Shown: positions 11,194 to 24,130 of the stretch, piece after piece
Numbering within the stretch: the stretch's first letter is position 1
How the letters are laid out: each line of letters opens with the position of its first letter
From: Symbiodinium natans
Lineage: Eukaryota > Sar > Dinophyceae > Suessiales > Symbiodiniaceae
Assembly: GCA_905221605.1 (NCBI GenBank)
Contig: CAJNDS010000038.1
Coordinates: 92,526-156,525, forward strand
Direction: 5' to 3'
Length of the DNA stretch: 64,000 bases
The notes under the pieces: model-generated
Databases searched by the model: none
Seen by the model: the letters and a program-made list of their open reading frames with translations, nothing else
What the model was told of the DNA's origin: nothing
Position numbers and translations under genes: made by a program

Positions 11194-14100
11194 CTTCTGC
11201 TACGCCCAAAGCGAACAGGAAGCGATGGACAGCTACGTGGTCAAAATCGCTGAGGGGGCCGCTGAGCTCTACGTCCCCAAGGTGGGGTGCCCGATACTTT
11301 CAGGTCACCTGAGCCTCACAAAACGCGAAGACGAAGACGCAGGTCGATGATATGGAGACCTGGGCGGCAGTGGAGGAGGCTGAGGGGCCTTCTTCACCAA
11401 ATAGGGGGTTCGTGTTTTTATCTCTTCAGGGTCCCTCAAATGTCAGGAAAGAAGCCGAGGGTGCCGAGCAGACTTTGAGTACTCACCGTCTAGGTCGCGA
11501 TTGTTCGTTGTGTTTCTGTCAGCCTGCAGTTTTCAAGGCACTTGTCTTTATTGTTTTTGCTTCTCCTTGTTTTTTGGGTCTGCTTATATGCCTAACGCCA
11601 CGTGATGCCCCGCAACCTCTTCGAAACCGCCGTGAATCCACTCGGCTCCCCGAAGCACCTTCGCAGAGATCATGCCAGGCACGCAAGCTGGCAAGGCGCC
11701 TTCTGATGTGAACATCCTGTGAACGTCCTGTGAACATCAGAGCGAGCATGTGTTGTCAGCTTTTTCTGCTGTTGGGCTTCTTGAACTTGGGCTTGTCGGG
11801 AGTGTTCCTGCTTCTGTAAATTCTGAAGGCTTGGGATCTCTTCGAGGGCAGAGGGCGGATGTGCTTCAGGCCCATGGTGACAGCAGTTCCAGCGGAGAAG
11901 GATAAGCAGGTCTTCCACGAGCGGCCCAGAAGCAAAGTGAAGATCAGCACGCCACTGGACTCTGACGCGGAGGAGGCGAGGTCCGTCGAGTTTGCAAGTC
12001 TGAAACTCCGAAACAACCACGAATGGGACAAAGAAGACATCGACAGAACGAAGCTGTAAGAGAAGACATCACAAAAAATGCGCACTTAATTGTCAAGCAT
12101 GCGGTTCGAGAAGCCTTTAGCGGGACAAGTATATGCTCAGAAGAGAGAGAGAGAGAGAGAGACGGACAGACAGATGGACACAGAGAAGCTACCATAAAGC
12201 GTGAATCGGCTTGGCAACGAGGCACAAGAGTCTAAGAGAGTCTAAGAGTAGGTGGATCGCAACAGGGCGAGGAGGTCACGGAGTCTCGGCAGGCTAGGGA
12301 CAGGTTGCGGGGGTTGCTCTTGATTCAAGCCTCAAAGCAGAAAGAGAGAAGCCAAAACAGTACATGCTGTGGGGGAATCAACCGAGCCCAGCCTGTTCCG
12401 GTTTCTGGCGGTCAAAGTGTGCTCTAGTTTGTTGTGCATTGCATGTTTGCCCTAGCTGCCGATGCTAGCTGCTCACAATGGTGGACCACAAGGGGCGGTG
12501 GCTCGTTGCGCAGTGAAGCTTGGGTAGGCTGGTGGGAGTAGCCAACAAACGAGCGCAAAGGGCGGTCCCCAACCACGCAGTGGGTCGCAGGGATCCCAGG
12601 CCCCAAAGTCCCCCCAAAGGGTACAGGCACTAGAGGCTTTCTTCCTTTACCCTCGGCGCAATGGCTGTAAATTCCACTGACCCGAAGCTTGACCCATCCT
12701 GAACCACTGAACCACTGAACCACTGAACCACTGAACCACTGAACCACTGAACCACTGAACCACTGAACCACTGAACCATTCCAAGTTATTTCAACACCTA
12801 GAGCGTGACCAGCGGTGCCCCAGCAATGCCCGGCAGGAAGAGTCGCTATCGACGCCGGACAGTTCGGAGGGCTCCGACTCCAGCGAGCCCGCGGCTGCAG
12901 GGCGGGGACCTTCTTGCTTGGTTCCCACTTTTTTGACTGGTGCTTAGGAAGAGGCATAGGAGAAGACAGTGCAAACATGGAACAAGGTGGGAGAAAAAGC
13001 AGGATGAAGAGGTACGGGTGTGGCTCTTGTTCCTGGCTACTGCTTTCGACCTGTGGGTATCAAAAGCTTTGCAGGCGATGGAGCAGTGGACTCTAGAGAC
13101 CGCAGCAGAGTCCTTCCAGGAGCTTGGTTTTGAACTCAAGGGCTGCTGGTGTTGGGACCGCGATGTCCGAAGCTTGCAGAGGCTTGCTGCTCTTCGTGAT
13201 TCGTGATTCGTTTGAGGAGCTTCTGAACTCCTTCAAGTTTGACCAGCGGGTGGCTTGCCTGGCTTGCCTGGCTTGCCAAAGCTGAGCAGATGGTGATCCT
13301 GGATCCTTCGCATCCACGCTTGCGGTTTCCGCCGACATGTTGAGGTCGACACCCTGGAAGAGCTTCAGAAGGGCTTCTCAAGACGTGTGGAAAGTAACGA
13401 GAAGCTGAACACGGAGATGGATGCTTTGGAGGTCCTCCTGCGACAGGCCCTCCCCCCGACCGTTTTGCAACGCAACTCCGTCTGTACCTTCAAACACGGA
13501 AGCACTGCGACCAGGACTGGGTTCAGTTGGAACAGGAAGTCGCCGATTCACGTGTCTTCTTGGAGCAGCACGAGCTGCAGATGTTCCAGGTGGGTGTGCG
13601 AACCTGCCCAAGCCTGCCCTATCGCGGCTCTCACAGCGCTCTCACACGTGGTGCGACAAAAACACATTGACATGCAGGCGCTGCAGCGGTACTTCCGGTG
13701 CTTAGACAAGTACGTATCTGCCCCTGGATCCCGACAAAAGGCCCTGCAGGAGTGGGAGATTATTATGGCTCTTGCTGACTTTTCGTCGTTGTTGCCATTC
13801 GACTGGGAGCTGTGTTTGCGATATGATCGATGTTTTTCTCTGTTCTGCAAGGAGCTGCGCGAGAGCATCCGGAGCACTGGTGGTCAGTTGAGTTCCCTCG
13901 GCCAGCCGTCGGATGTCCTCGAGGTTGTCCAATCCATGTGCCTCGCCGGACAAGCTTTTCCACCTGTGTTGTGACGGTGTGGGCCCAGTGTGTTGCAGGA
14001 ACCCTGCGGGCATCTCAAATCTAACCTTGGCTCTTAAACATCTTCAGCACAGCCAACTCTCAACACCTCTTGTGGATGTCAGGGTGGACGAAATCAAGCA

Positions 14101-17066
14101 TCTCCGCCATGTCCTGGACTTGGAATCGAATCGCCACGACGCTTACGACCCTTGAACTGCAATGGGCCATGGCAAACATAGATCGGTTTGCGAGATGTTG
14201 AGCAGCGTCTTGGGTTGCAGCCCTCACTCGTCGCCTTTGCGCATGTTTCAAGTTTGACACGTGCTTGGTAGACATTCAACAATCAAGCATTGAAGATTCT
14301 CGCGAACTCGTGCTAGGAATCAAGCATTATAAATTAATGCAAGTACCAACTATATACATCTGATCTGATATGTATATACAGCCTCAGGATCACGCGCTGA
14401 AGAAGATGAGCCTGGCAGCCCTGGTCGGCGATGACTCCGTGCTGCAGGATCCAGCTTCCAAGCTCGAACAGTCCATACGCCGAGGTTGATTTGGAGCCGA
14501 TCCTCTAGAGACCACTAGTCTGCGATAGTCTGCACCTGGGCGAACAGGCGAGGAAAAGGATAAAGTGTTTGAGAGCGACGGATGCTGAGACACGTCCTCC
14601 CTAAACATTCCCAAGCTCAGAAAAGCTCTATAATTAAACCGACTGAACATAGCCCCAGCTCCCCACTTAGAAGGCGGCTTATTGAGAGATCATATCGCTT
14701 AAGGTCACAGCGCAGGTCGTGAAGGAAATCCGCAGGCCGGTACCTGGGACCATCCCCCGCATTGCAGGAAGTTTGAGTGCCGACTCGATGGTGTCTCTGG
14801 CATTCTTCTGCCATTCCCTTTAAGTCACTTGAGGCTTCTTTGGTAGGATGTTCTCCCCTTGCGGGCTTCAGGTGGGAGATCGATGGCGGTATCGAAGAGT
14901 GGGTCGCCCAACAAACCGCAGCACTGGGCAAGAACGAGTGGCCTGGCCTTCGTTTTTTCCTGGGGTGTAGTGCAGTGATCGAAAGTTGTAATTGTAAACG
15001 ATTGGGGGGGGGGGGGGGGGGGGGGTTTTTTGAGGCACTCCCCTGTAGAAGCCACCAACAAACAACACCCTCCACGGCATCGGTTTGCAGCTCCTCCAGG
15101 GGATTGGGGGGGGTCCCACAGGGCGGGGGGGGGGGGGGGTGGCGTCAGAAAATTTGGTGTGGGGGGAAGGGTGGGTTAGGGGGAAGGAGGCCCGATCCGG
15201 GTCTGCTTGTTCCAGACGCTTCTCGGCAGGAAGCCGAGGCGAATTAGGGTTCAACAGCTGCCTGTATAGCTATGCCTGTGCGTGCAAAATCAAAATGGTA
15301 CGCCAATGCAGTTATTGGTGTGAGACATTTGGACGCGACGCACTTTAAGCGTGGCGATGCAACAAGGGTTCTTCGCAGTTCGGCGTTTTAGCTTCGCCAT
15401 TTGCAGCGATGAGACGGGTATTTGGGTTGGTCCGAAGGCCCCGCTATGCATGCTCCCTGCGACTGTGATCACTTTCGAGATGCGCCATCCAGAGACGCCC
15501 AGTCACCAGGTACGCGGCCCGAGTCACGCGCGTGAAGGCCGAGATCGAGGAGCTCAAGCGGCGCTTGGAACGATACAACAACAGGAAGCAGCGAAAGCGG
15601 GAGACTCTCCCTGATACTCGGCATGTCCAGCTTTGTCCTTCTGTATTCAACGCTTTTGATGTGTAATCAAGGGGCTTAGGCGGCTTAAGGGTCCGTGAAA
15701 GGCGGCCGGGGGAGTCCAAGGGAGTTTAGGGCAGTGAGCGCTTGGATCTCCAAGCCCAACAATCTGAAACCCGTCGAGCCCAGGACAAAGCAGGCGAGAC
15801 AGCAGATGAGTGGCAGCCTGCCACCTTCCAGAACGTCGCACTTTTCGACGACTCCGTGGAATGTGGGGCGCATACGAGGGTGGATCTCAAGGGCATGATG
15901 TGCCATTGATGTGGGGTGCTCTGAGGGAAGTTCCAGCGCGAGCTCGAGGAGATCCGTAAAGCCCAGAAGAAGCACGAGGAGCACCTAGCCAAGTTCGAAG
16001 GCCTCACCAGCCTTATCCGCTATCAGGAACCAGCTCCTCGGTACCCACAAGAGGCCTTTCAAAAGCATGAAAAAAGGCAAACTCAGTTCGGGCGCAAGCC
16101 GAGGATCTGGACGAGAGCTTCAACAAAATCATGGAGGTGACATCGACCTTAGCTGAAGAATGTGCTAGTGCCCTCTTATAGGTTGTGTTTACAGACAGGG
16201 CTCCTTTAAACCAAAGGGGCCACAAACCCTAAGCTTCCTAAACCCAAAAGCCCGAGTTGATACCCGTTAGAAGCACCCTGCGTCGAGGAGAGCCACGATG
16301 TTGCGGCTCACTCGGCGTATCGGCGGCTGCCCACGCCGCACTGCCGAGGACACTCCCGCCCTCGAGGGCCCAGGAAGGAAAAAAAAAGGGATTTGTGAGC
16401 AGAGGTCTTTGTAGGTCTTCGAGGGTTTTAGGGTCTGGGGGTTTTCGCGTCAAGTTTGAGAGGGCTTCTTTCTTCTTGCTTTCCCCCGGGGGGGGGGGGG
16501 GGGGCACTTGTGCCGCCTCTTGGGCCTTCAGTGCAGGAGCAGGAGGTAGAGAACTTCATGCTGATCAGGCGGGCCTTGCCAGGTTGGATGTTGACAGAGT
16601 CAAAGGACTCTTGAGAGGTGCTCTCACTTTGAGCGCTTCTCCGCTGAGGCAAGCAGCAGGTGAGGAGGACGAGCGGGAGCACCGGGACAACCTGAAGCGA
16701 AGCTGAGTTGAATTTGCTGAAGCTGGGTTTCAGTTGACCCTGCAATGCGCTCGCGCATCACGTGGTTCTGCTGCCAAGGACTGCAGTCTGAGAAAGAGCT
16801 CATGCAGAAGCAAGCTGATGAGCAGGCCTCATATATACATATATATATATACATATGTATTTGCATATTTATTCTAAGTGCACACATATGCATATAGAGT
16901 ATATGCCTACAGGCAGGGAGGGAGGGAGAGAGAGAGAGAGAGAGACGGGACTATGACGTGTTGTTTGTCGTGGAGGCGGGTGGGGGCAGGTGGGGAAGTT
17001 TTCACTCCAACCAAACTTTGGACATCGCGCGCCCCTGGGGGCGGCCCTCGGGGGGGGGGCCATGCG

Positions 17067-17100
<34 letters not shown>

Positions 17101-19850
17101 GGGACTACGTACCTGTGTCTTGCGGTATTGTAAGGCGCATTGGGCGCGCAAAGTGTACGGCAGAGCCGGTGCAGCAGTTGGGGTCGGTGGTTTCTGCCCC
17201 GAGGAGCAGAAGCAGATGCAAGTGCAGCGAGCCATTCGCCACGAGCAGCGCCTTCAAGACAGCCTTCAAGCCGAGATCCTCGGCCTAAGACGAGGCGATA
17301 GAAACAAGAAACAAGAAATCAGTTTAGGCCGCTGACCACGGTAGCCTAGTACAGATTCTTTCGGCCTGCTGTCACTGCCGTCCACTCAAGCTCAAGGATT
17401 GACGAGGCCAAAGCCATGATCGAATCCCTGGAAGACAACGTCAACCTCGTCGTGGCCCGGGAGACGATGCGGCAAGCTGAGGACGCGAGGCAGAGACTTT
17501 TCATCCGATATTTGCCTTGGATTATACAGATTACTGAACACTGCTGCGCAGAGAAGAGTTAAATTTGTTTGCGAAAACTTCATGTCATGACATCTCAGAG
17601 AATCTCGGATTGCTTCTGCAGGTCGGCCAATGCAGTCCCTTGGCTCGGCTTCGGGTGATGGTGAACAAGATCTGCATTTTTCTTGCTGCACCTGTTTCTT
17701 GCAGAGCACAATTAAGGAGAAGGAGAATGTGCTGCTGGAGCAGTCCAAAGCTCGTGAGCAGAAGGAAGCACAGCTGGCACAGGCATCCAGTCTCCTCGAA
17801 GAAGCGAAGGCCTCCAAGAATCTTCAAGAGTTCTGCACACCCCACTTCTGGGAGCAAACCTCAATCAGTGTTGACGAGTGGCTGCGCGGGTTTTTGGCAT
17901 CATGCGACTTGAGACACAATGCTTGCATGTTTGGGGCTAGCAGCTAACAAGGCACTGACGCGGCAGCTACTGCGGCAGCGGGCCACAGATCTCGAGGCAG
18001 AAAGAGACGGACTCAGTTGACTGTAGTCTACAGAATCGCAAGTTGTGCCAGCACTCGCATGCTTGCCATAAAGATCTTAAAATATCTTAACGAACACAAG
18101 AATGAAAGAAATAAGCCCAGTATGGCCCGTGCTCAGAGCGACTCGGAGCCCTCTGCGGACGAGCTCCACGACGACCTGTCAAATGTGTCCTCCGCCACCT
18201 CGCGATCCTCGCGGGGCTCGGAAATGGGCAGGCGGAGCTTGACATTCTGACATTGCTTCAACTAGCTTCCTTTTCTGCAGAGCGTTTAACATCGTTTAAC
18301 GGAGTTTACGGGCTTCTTGTTGGCGCGTATACGAAGATGACAGGAGAAGCTCCGCGGTGACCTTGCAGGTGCTTGAGCGGCTCCAGGAGGCCTCCAACTC
18401 CAAAGAGGCACCCAGAAATTTGGGGAAATCGCCCACATCCCAGACATCCTCATCTCCAACGTCTCCAACTCCGAGATCTTTGGCCTTCGACCTGAGGACG
18501 CAGACACCGCAAAGAGGGGACAAGAACGCTCAGAGTCCGAGCGGCCCGAGCGGCCCGAGCGCGGCCCGATCGAAGCCCGACATCGATGTGGCGCGAGCCC
18601 GCAGGCAGTCAATAAGCAAAGGTGCTGCGGCCATGGCAAACATCTTAGGGCGAGCAGATGAGACGCCAAGCCACAGCAACTCCATGCGGGGAGGAGATAT
18701 GCCTGCATTCGACAATTCCCCTGTGCACTCGTCACCTTCCATTCAGACCTCGAGATCTGGGCGACGGATTAGCACGCTCAATGCATTTGGAATGGCTGCG
18801 CGAAGGGCTTCTGCGACGTCTGGAGACACGGAGCTGGGCCGTCGACTGTTTGGGCAGCGCGCATCTCTGCTGGCAGTTGGTGGCTTCATGAATCCAATGA
18901 AGGCCAGTGACACCAGTCACCCCACATTCCCCACATCCAACTCAGAGTGGGCGGAGGACTCGCCAGAATCTAGCAAGGACTCTCCCAAGCAATCAACATC
19001 CTGGCGAGGAGACTCCAGCCAACCACTCGAGACAGTTCAGCGGAAGGAACGTCGCAGGATGACCATGTTTAATTCCTTGAGTGCTGCTGCAAAGGCGCAA
19101 GCGAAAGATGCCAAAGGTCGCGCTGGAGGTGATGCGGAGTTGGAATTAGGTGTCAGCAACTCATTTCGGGCGTCGCCATCGGGTGAAGACCTTGACCCGC
19201 CCCTAGAATCCTCCCAGTCACTTCGGACTTCGAAATCTGGGCGACGGAGCAGCGCACTCAACACATTTGCAATGGCTGCACGAAGGGCTTCTGCGACGTC
19301 TGGAGACACGGAGCTGGGCCGTCGACTATCCGGGCAGCGTGCATCTCTGCTGGCAGTGAGCGGCTTCATGAAGGCCAGCGATTCCAAATCCAAGCCAGAC
19401 TGGGGGGCAGAGGATTCGCCAGAATCTAGCAAGGACTCTCCGATGCGTTCAAAGTCCTTGAAAGGAGACTCCAGCCAACTTGGCCAACCACTCGAGATAG
19501 TTCAGCGGAAGGAACGTCGAAGGATGACCATGTTTCATGCCTTGAGTGCTGCTGCAAAGGCGCAAGCGAAAGCTCGTTCTGGAGGCGATGCGGAGTTGGA
19601 TCTGGGTGTCAGCAACTCATTTCGGGCGTCACCGTCGGGTGAAGACCTTGACCCGCCCCTAGAATCCTCCCAGTCACTTCGGACTTCGAAATCTGGGCGA
19701 CGGAGCAGCGCGCTGGAAACATTTGGCAAGCGCGCCTCCCTGTTGGCAGTGGACAGTTTCATGAAGGCACGGGCCCACAGATCGCCTTCGCCTGCTGAGA
19801 TTCCGGAAGTTCCCAGGAGTTCGAGGTCTCTGCGGGAAGCCCTTGGCTAG
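11194..19850 (+). CDS. multi-exon coiled-coil protein with repetitive Ser-rich C-terminus
   Basis: Successive + strand blocks are strongly helical and charged. They are 11194-11281 (SEQEAMDSYVVKIAEGAAEL), about 11874-12055 (VKISTPLDSDAEEARSVEFA, then GTAAGA), about 12840-12910 (acidic/Ser), 13343-13450 (EELQKGFSRRVESNEKLNTE), 13503-13589 (DWVQLEQEVADSRVFLEQHE), 14074-14145, 14389-14486 (KKMSLAALVGDDSVLQDPAS), 15510-15605 (VKAEIEELKRRLERYNNRKQ), 15930-16035 (FQRELEEIRKAQKKHEEHLA), 16090-16135 (AQAEDLDESFNKIME), 17195-17290, 17396-17510 (RIDEAKAMIESLEDNVNLVV), 17704-17830 (STIKEKENVLLEQSKAREQK), 17951-18007, 18117-18240 (Ser/Asp-rich) and 18369-19850 (last exon). No enzymatic domain was seen. 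A structural or scaffold role is inferred. I cannot exclude that these belong to two adjacent genes. Confidence 0.6.
12140..12165. repeat. (GA)n microsatellite
   Basis: A short (GA)n tract follows the exon that ends at 12055. Similar purine or pyrimidine tracts recur at 9575-9615, 16920-16945, 17068-17100, 20508-20540, 22522-22552, 32325-32352 and 42311-42345. Confidence 0.9.
12699..12779. repeat. 10-bp minisatellite, about 8 copies
   Basis: The unit CTGAACCACT is repeated with almost no variation and ends in CTGAACCATT. It lies in a presumed intron of the coiled-coil gene. Confidence 0.95.
14976..15247 (+). repeat. dispersed repeat with G-runs, copy 1
   Basis: The copy begins near AATTGTAAACG (14987), then a G-run, then GAGGCACTCCCCTGTAGAAG. 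A central part has CACGGCATCGGTTTGCAGCT, a second G-run (about 15126), and an end GCAGGAAGCCGAGGCGAAT at about 15245. It matches 39.18-39.40 kb over more than 200 bases in the same orientation at roughly 90 percent by eye. It has no coding capacity and is probably a non-autonomous mobile element. Confidence 0.85.
17068..17100. repeat. (GA)n microsatellite
   Basis: About 16 GA units are preceded by GTGC and followed by ACGGGACTACG. An earlier tract at 16926-16945 is followed by ACGGGACTATG. So GA-tract plus ACGGGACTA occurs twice within 150 bases, which suggests a local duplication. Confidence 0.9.
18735..19780 (+). repeat. intragenic tandem repeat in last exon of coiled-coil gene
   Basis: Two full units and one partial unit are visible, aligned on the Lys/Arg-Ser-Gly-Arg-Arg motif. 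GCGACGG falls at 18761, 19241 and 19697, giving periods of 480 and 456 bases, both multiples of three. Each unit contains NTFAMAARRASATSGDTELG-like, GQRASLLAV, AEDSPESSKDSP, VQRKERRRMTMF, LSAAAKAQAKA and SNSFRASPSGEDLDPPLE segments. The third unit is shortened and leads to the stop. Many RRxS and SP sites make it a likely phosphorylation-rich tail; this is inference. Confidence 0.93.
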
Positions 19851-20512
19851 ATTCCGCTCAAGGGGGCGGCTCCTAAGAACGGCGTTTCCCTCAAGACTGA
19901 AGCGGGGGGAGCTCTTGAGCTCAGCAAAATGTCCCCTCTCACAAAAAACGGGCTCACGCGGGCATCGAGAGTTCTCGGCCTCGCCATGGCCCTCGATCTC
20001 GCTAAGACTCCCTCTCCCTCTCTCTTCGTCTCTGTCTCTCTCTCTGTCGCTCTCTAGGCGCAAATCGTCGCATCGAGGCAAATGGACTTGAAACATGGAG
20101 TCCTGGCGCAAATCGTTGCATCAAGTCAAATGGACTTTAACATGGAGTCCTGACTTGACTGGCCGCGGCCGAAGAAGCCAAAGACGCTCAAAGGGGCGCG
20201 CGCTGAATATGAGAGGTGCTAGAATAACCTGCATTGTGTGCTACATTGGCGCTGGTTTTGTTTTTGCTGGCGATGACCGGTGATTGTCGCTTTGGCGTGC
20301 GCCGGCTTTCAGTTGTACAGTACTTGTGGGGCAGATAGATTTGAGCACAGTGCAGCTTCAGCAGATGCCACCATGAACATTCCGAGTTCCTCTTCAGACA
20401 ACTCGCTTCCTACGTAAACATCCCAATGCTCTCTGTGCTGAGCAGCAACGCCGTTCACCTGAGCGAGGAGCTGTGCAAGCCGGCGTGCTTATTGAAAGAT
20501 CGTGGAACCCCT

Positions 20513-20540
<28 letters not shown>
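19851..20540. other. 3' flank of coiled-coil gene, no gene seen
   Basis: The segment holds CT-rich stretches (about 20005-20055) and a diverged pair of the motif GGCGCAAATCGT..GCATC (20059 and 20105), each followed by TGGACTT and ACATGGAGTCCTG. This is a 45-50 base tandem duplication. A (CT)n tract lies at 20508-20540. No convincing exon was found. Confidence 0.5.
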
Positions 20541-20543
<3 letters not shown>

Positions 20544-20547
20544 TTGC

Positions 20548-21920
20548 CTCCATCTGGAGAGGCTTGAATATCTCCAAGTCTTGAGGACTGTGTTTGGGAT
20601 CGTTGCCAGGCACCGCACCCGTCAAGACCTCGTGGCGTCACGCTGTGAGGCAGCGCAGCTGGTCGGGGCTCCAGTCTTTGAGAGGCAGCGCCAACTTTAA
20701 TCTATGGAAGCACATCCTCCGCTGTACTCTCATGGAGACCGTCCCCCCCTGAACCCAAACGTAAGCGGCCCGGCCTCCTGCTCGGGGAGTGCCTGCTTTT
20801 GTGAAACCTACAAGAAACTCATCGGCAGAGCTTGAGCATGTGTCCAGGCAGCGGCATCTCCCGGATTTGAAAAAGCGTTTGGAGTGCGGAAACTGCGCGC
20901 CCGCCGTTTTGCTTCTGTGGGATTTCCCCTTCTTTGGCTTTTGTGTTGCCTTGTTCGCGACACAAGCAACCCTCTTGAATCAAGCACGACGGTTGGCTCA
21001 TAGGTTGCGCAGCACAAGCCGCTACGTTCCCCTGTGCTAAACCCTGTGGCATGGACAGCGAGGGAGTGCACCACGATGCGAATTTGAGGCTGCGGCCCTC
21101 CAGCAGAAGCGGACCTGGGTGACGCAGCATCTGGAGTCCGCATTCAAGGCCGCCCGGGGTGCCCAGAGTCAGGGTGTAGTGTCGCGGCAGATAGCATTCA
21201 ATGCTGCAGGTGCTCCAGCAGCGAAATGAGCGGCTGCAGAAAAGTCTCGCCTTCCACGGGCTCCTAACAGCTCGGAATTATAGCCAGGCCAGGCCTCATC
21301 ACAGTCCTTTCAAGTCCTTTCTTTCTGAGGCTTGCTTGTTAAATTTGAGAGGTGTGGCGGCGGCGGGCCACGCCGGTGATCGCCTTGGCAGGGGACGTTC
21401 CGCCGTCTCTGTGCAATGTGCTGACAATGTGGCGACATTGTGCCGAATTGAGGCTGAGTCCCCAAGTGGGAGCCCTTGCAGCCCAGGCCGCGCAGGCCGA
21501 TGTCCTTCCAATATCGACTGCATCTCGACTCTTTACCCTTTGACAACTACTCTAGGCAGGTCGACCGCCTGGCAGTGGCTTTGGCAGAAGAAGGCCGCTG
21601 CCTTTGCTGTCGGTTCTGCTTTGCCAAACTTGCCGAACTATGTTAAACTATATGTTGGGTTACCATGAGCCAAGCGCCCATGTTCAAGAGAATGGAGGTC
21701 CGTTGAACCATGGACAGACATGGCGCAGTATTGGGAACCATGTGTCACCATGACTGTAAAATGCTGGCACCACGAAAGGATAGAAGTGGGTGATGTCCAG
21801 TGCTGATGTGCATGGAGGTCTTCGGCCTGTGGCGCCGCGGTGCGGAGGTTTCGCGGCGTGAGCGGCACAGCGAAGAGCACCGTGCTGAGCAGGCGGCCAA
21901 GTCGGGGCAATCATCACCGC
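20548..21920 (+). CDS. scattered coiled-coil exons, unknown protein
   Basis: Blocks on the + strand are 20548-20697 (HLERLEYLQVLRTVFGIVAR, ending near FERQRQL), about 21075-21175 (EFEAAALQQKRTWVTQHLES), 21209-21255 (VLQQRNERLQKSLA after an AG), about 21553-21612 (RQVDRLAVALAEEGRC) and about 21840-21905 (AEVSRRERHSEEHRAEQAAK). Helical, Gln/Glu/Arg-rich composition suggests coiled coil. They may form one gene with the blocks at 22.57-22.87 kb. No family recognised. Confidence 0.45.
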
Positions 21921-22519
21921 AGATGCCCTAACTTGAAGTACTTGCCGTGGTAAACCCGAATGTTGATAACTGCATTGGCTTAATTTCACTACTACGAGTG
22001 CGATATTGTACCAACGTCCTTATTTAAGGAAGCCCATGCCACCAAAGGATTACAACAATTAACCAAGAGCAATGGAGAAGTGTTGATTTTGATGCAGTTT
22101 GACACACTAGTCCGAGATGTGTAGTCAAGTGTGTTGGTGTGTAGTGTCTTCCTGTTCGCTAATCTTAGCTGATCGTAGACCTGTGAGAGCTGTGAAATAG
22201 ACAGGCGTTTCCCGGGGTAAGATAGGACTAAACAGGCTGCAGCAGTAGTGCAGTGACGCTGCCCCTGTGTCCAGATGAACTACCGATGGGAACGAGGCTC
22301 TTTTAACAGGCATGAAGCCCTTTTCAAGATCCTTTTCAAGATTCAGCCTGAAGCCGAACAGCATCCTGTTGACAAAATCTTGTTTCTGCAGGCCGCGGCC
22401 ATGTTGGTTCAGGCTCCCTTGCGTCACCCTCCCAGAATGTGAGGCTGAGACAAATCGGAGGCCTCAGGTTCCAGGAGTTCGAGGCCGGGGGGAGGCAACC
22501 GAAAAAAATCAGGCAAAAC

Positions 22520-22554
<35 letters not shown>

Positions 22555-22564
22555 TGCCCTGTAT

Positions 22565-22880
22565 TTGACTCCTGAAAGGCCAGCGATGGCAGCGGCAATC
22601 GCGGCTGCAGCAGCTTGTCTCATCACTGCACATGCAACAGGGCAAAGTCGTGGAGTTGCGCAGGCTTTCCTCGGCCCCCTATTCCAGGTTCGCCGCCGCG
22701 ATGCGGTCGCGGCAGCGGAGAACGATTCGCCCAAGTCGTTCAAGTCGGAGATCTCCTTGCCAAGATCCCCGACCCTCAAGAAGTCGCGATCCCAGGCCTT
22801 TCCGACCATCAGTTCAATTTGCGCAGGTTTGTGCGTAAGCTCAAGTCCAGCAAGGAGTTGCGTGCTCCTTCTAAATGAGA
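22565..22880 (+). other. coding-like block with unresolved frame
   Basis: Three + strand frames are open here and two look like protein: QQLVSSLHMQQGKVVELRRL (frame A) and GDLLAKIPDPQEVAIPGLSD followed by HQFNLRRFVRKLKSSKEL (frame B). A third gives SFKSEISLPRSPTLKKSRSQ. High GC keeps all frames open. An intron joining A to B is possible. A (CT)n tract just upstream (22522-22552) could be the polypyrimidine tract of an intron. Confidence 0.35.
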
Positions 22881-22899
22881 GAAGTACTTCCTGTCGGCC

Positions 22900-24130
22900 T
22901 AAACCTTCAAGCCCACCTCTTAAAGCTTAGAGTCCTAAAGGCCCTGAACGGCCACTGTGCGGGGAGATTTGGGAGAGGCAGCGCTGGACCTTCCACCGCC
23001 TGGCACCGGCTACTGGGCTAGTGGAGTCAAGGGCAGTGGAGGATGCTGGGCTACAGGGTTTAGGGACCACCTTCAGCAGTATCTCTCACATTGAAAACAC
23101 TTGTTCTGGACAAATTGTCAAATTCTTCATGGAACATCCGGCTTTTGCCGGTCCTGGAGGCTTCTGGAGATACCAGCGGTCATCTGCCGTGGCGTGCTCC
23201 AGGGCTCTACGACCTTACGAGTCTACGACTCTACAGCTGTGGGAAATGGTCAAAATTTTCTGAGCCCAAGCCCCGAACCTTCCTTGTGTGTACTCTACTG
23301 TAAACGGGCGACAGGTAAGCATGGAGGTTCGCGGACATATTGGCGTTTAGAGAGGGAGATGGGTTGGATCATGATTGTGACGATTGTAAGGGTATCAGCC
23401 GCTGGGCTCCAAGAGCAGGGGCAAAGCAAAGAGGCAGCAGCTGGGGATAAAGGGAGGGGGCGCCAAGCATGCCGCGCTCGGGCTTCACAAAATGTCGTGA
23501 ACACCCCAGCCCCGAGCCTGGCTCCTCCCCTTCCCGGCCTGGCTCAATGAGCAGAGCGGCAAAACTTTTCACTGTCTCACGGGGGTCGGCGGATCATCAT
23601 GTTGAATCTGTTGGCGCTCCAGGTACACTGGCATGCGAGTCCAGCTATCCGTAGCAGCGCTTATTGCTGGGAACTTTCTCATGAATGTCATCGAGCTTCT
23701 CGGCACAAATGCGTGAAACCTGTACAAGTGCATGCTGTCTTCTTCACTCGCTTCTCTGTCCACCCTTGGATTCAAATCCCTCGGCGTTTGCCCAAGTGTC
23801 AAGGAAATGGATAGACCCCGATGGCGACATTTATCCGGACATCTGGGCCCCTCGTCGGGGTCGGTGGGGTTCAGGGAGGTCGAGAGATCAACGTGCTAAG
23901 AACTTTCTGAGGGCCCTAGCTCAATCGCAAACGCTTATGCGATCTAAGCTTTTGCCGGAGCCAACCTCAAGCGACAAATTCTTCTTGCAGATCCCTAAAC
24001 ATCAGCCCAGGATGACCTAGAGTAATTATATGGGCTCCTCTCTGAAGGCATCCTACCCCAGACTTCATCTGCGTCCCTGAGCGATGCCAGTATCTACCAA
24101 ATAGCAGACCCGAAGCATTGAAGCGAATCA
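22900..24130. other. mostly unassigned; one possible exon
   Basis: A + strand frame from about 23803 to 24019 reads RKWIDPDGDIYPDIWAPRRG and later NFLRALAQSQTLMRSK to a TAG. It is plausible but unrecognised. About 24135-24200 reads ADIFFNAPELRSLFVVDG, perhaps an exon leading into the channel gene. The rest shows no support. Confidence 0.35.

Noticed and set aside
12424-12978. Minus-strand 184-codon ORF with WFSGSVVQ repeats
   Set aside because: It is made by the 10-bp CTGAACCACT minisatellite and opposes + strand exons of the coiled-coil gene.
22439-22930. Single 163-codon gene
   Set aside because: Three overlapping + frames are open in high-GC sequence and part of the frame runs through a (CT)n tract; the correct exon cannot be chosen.
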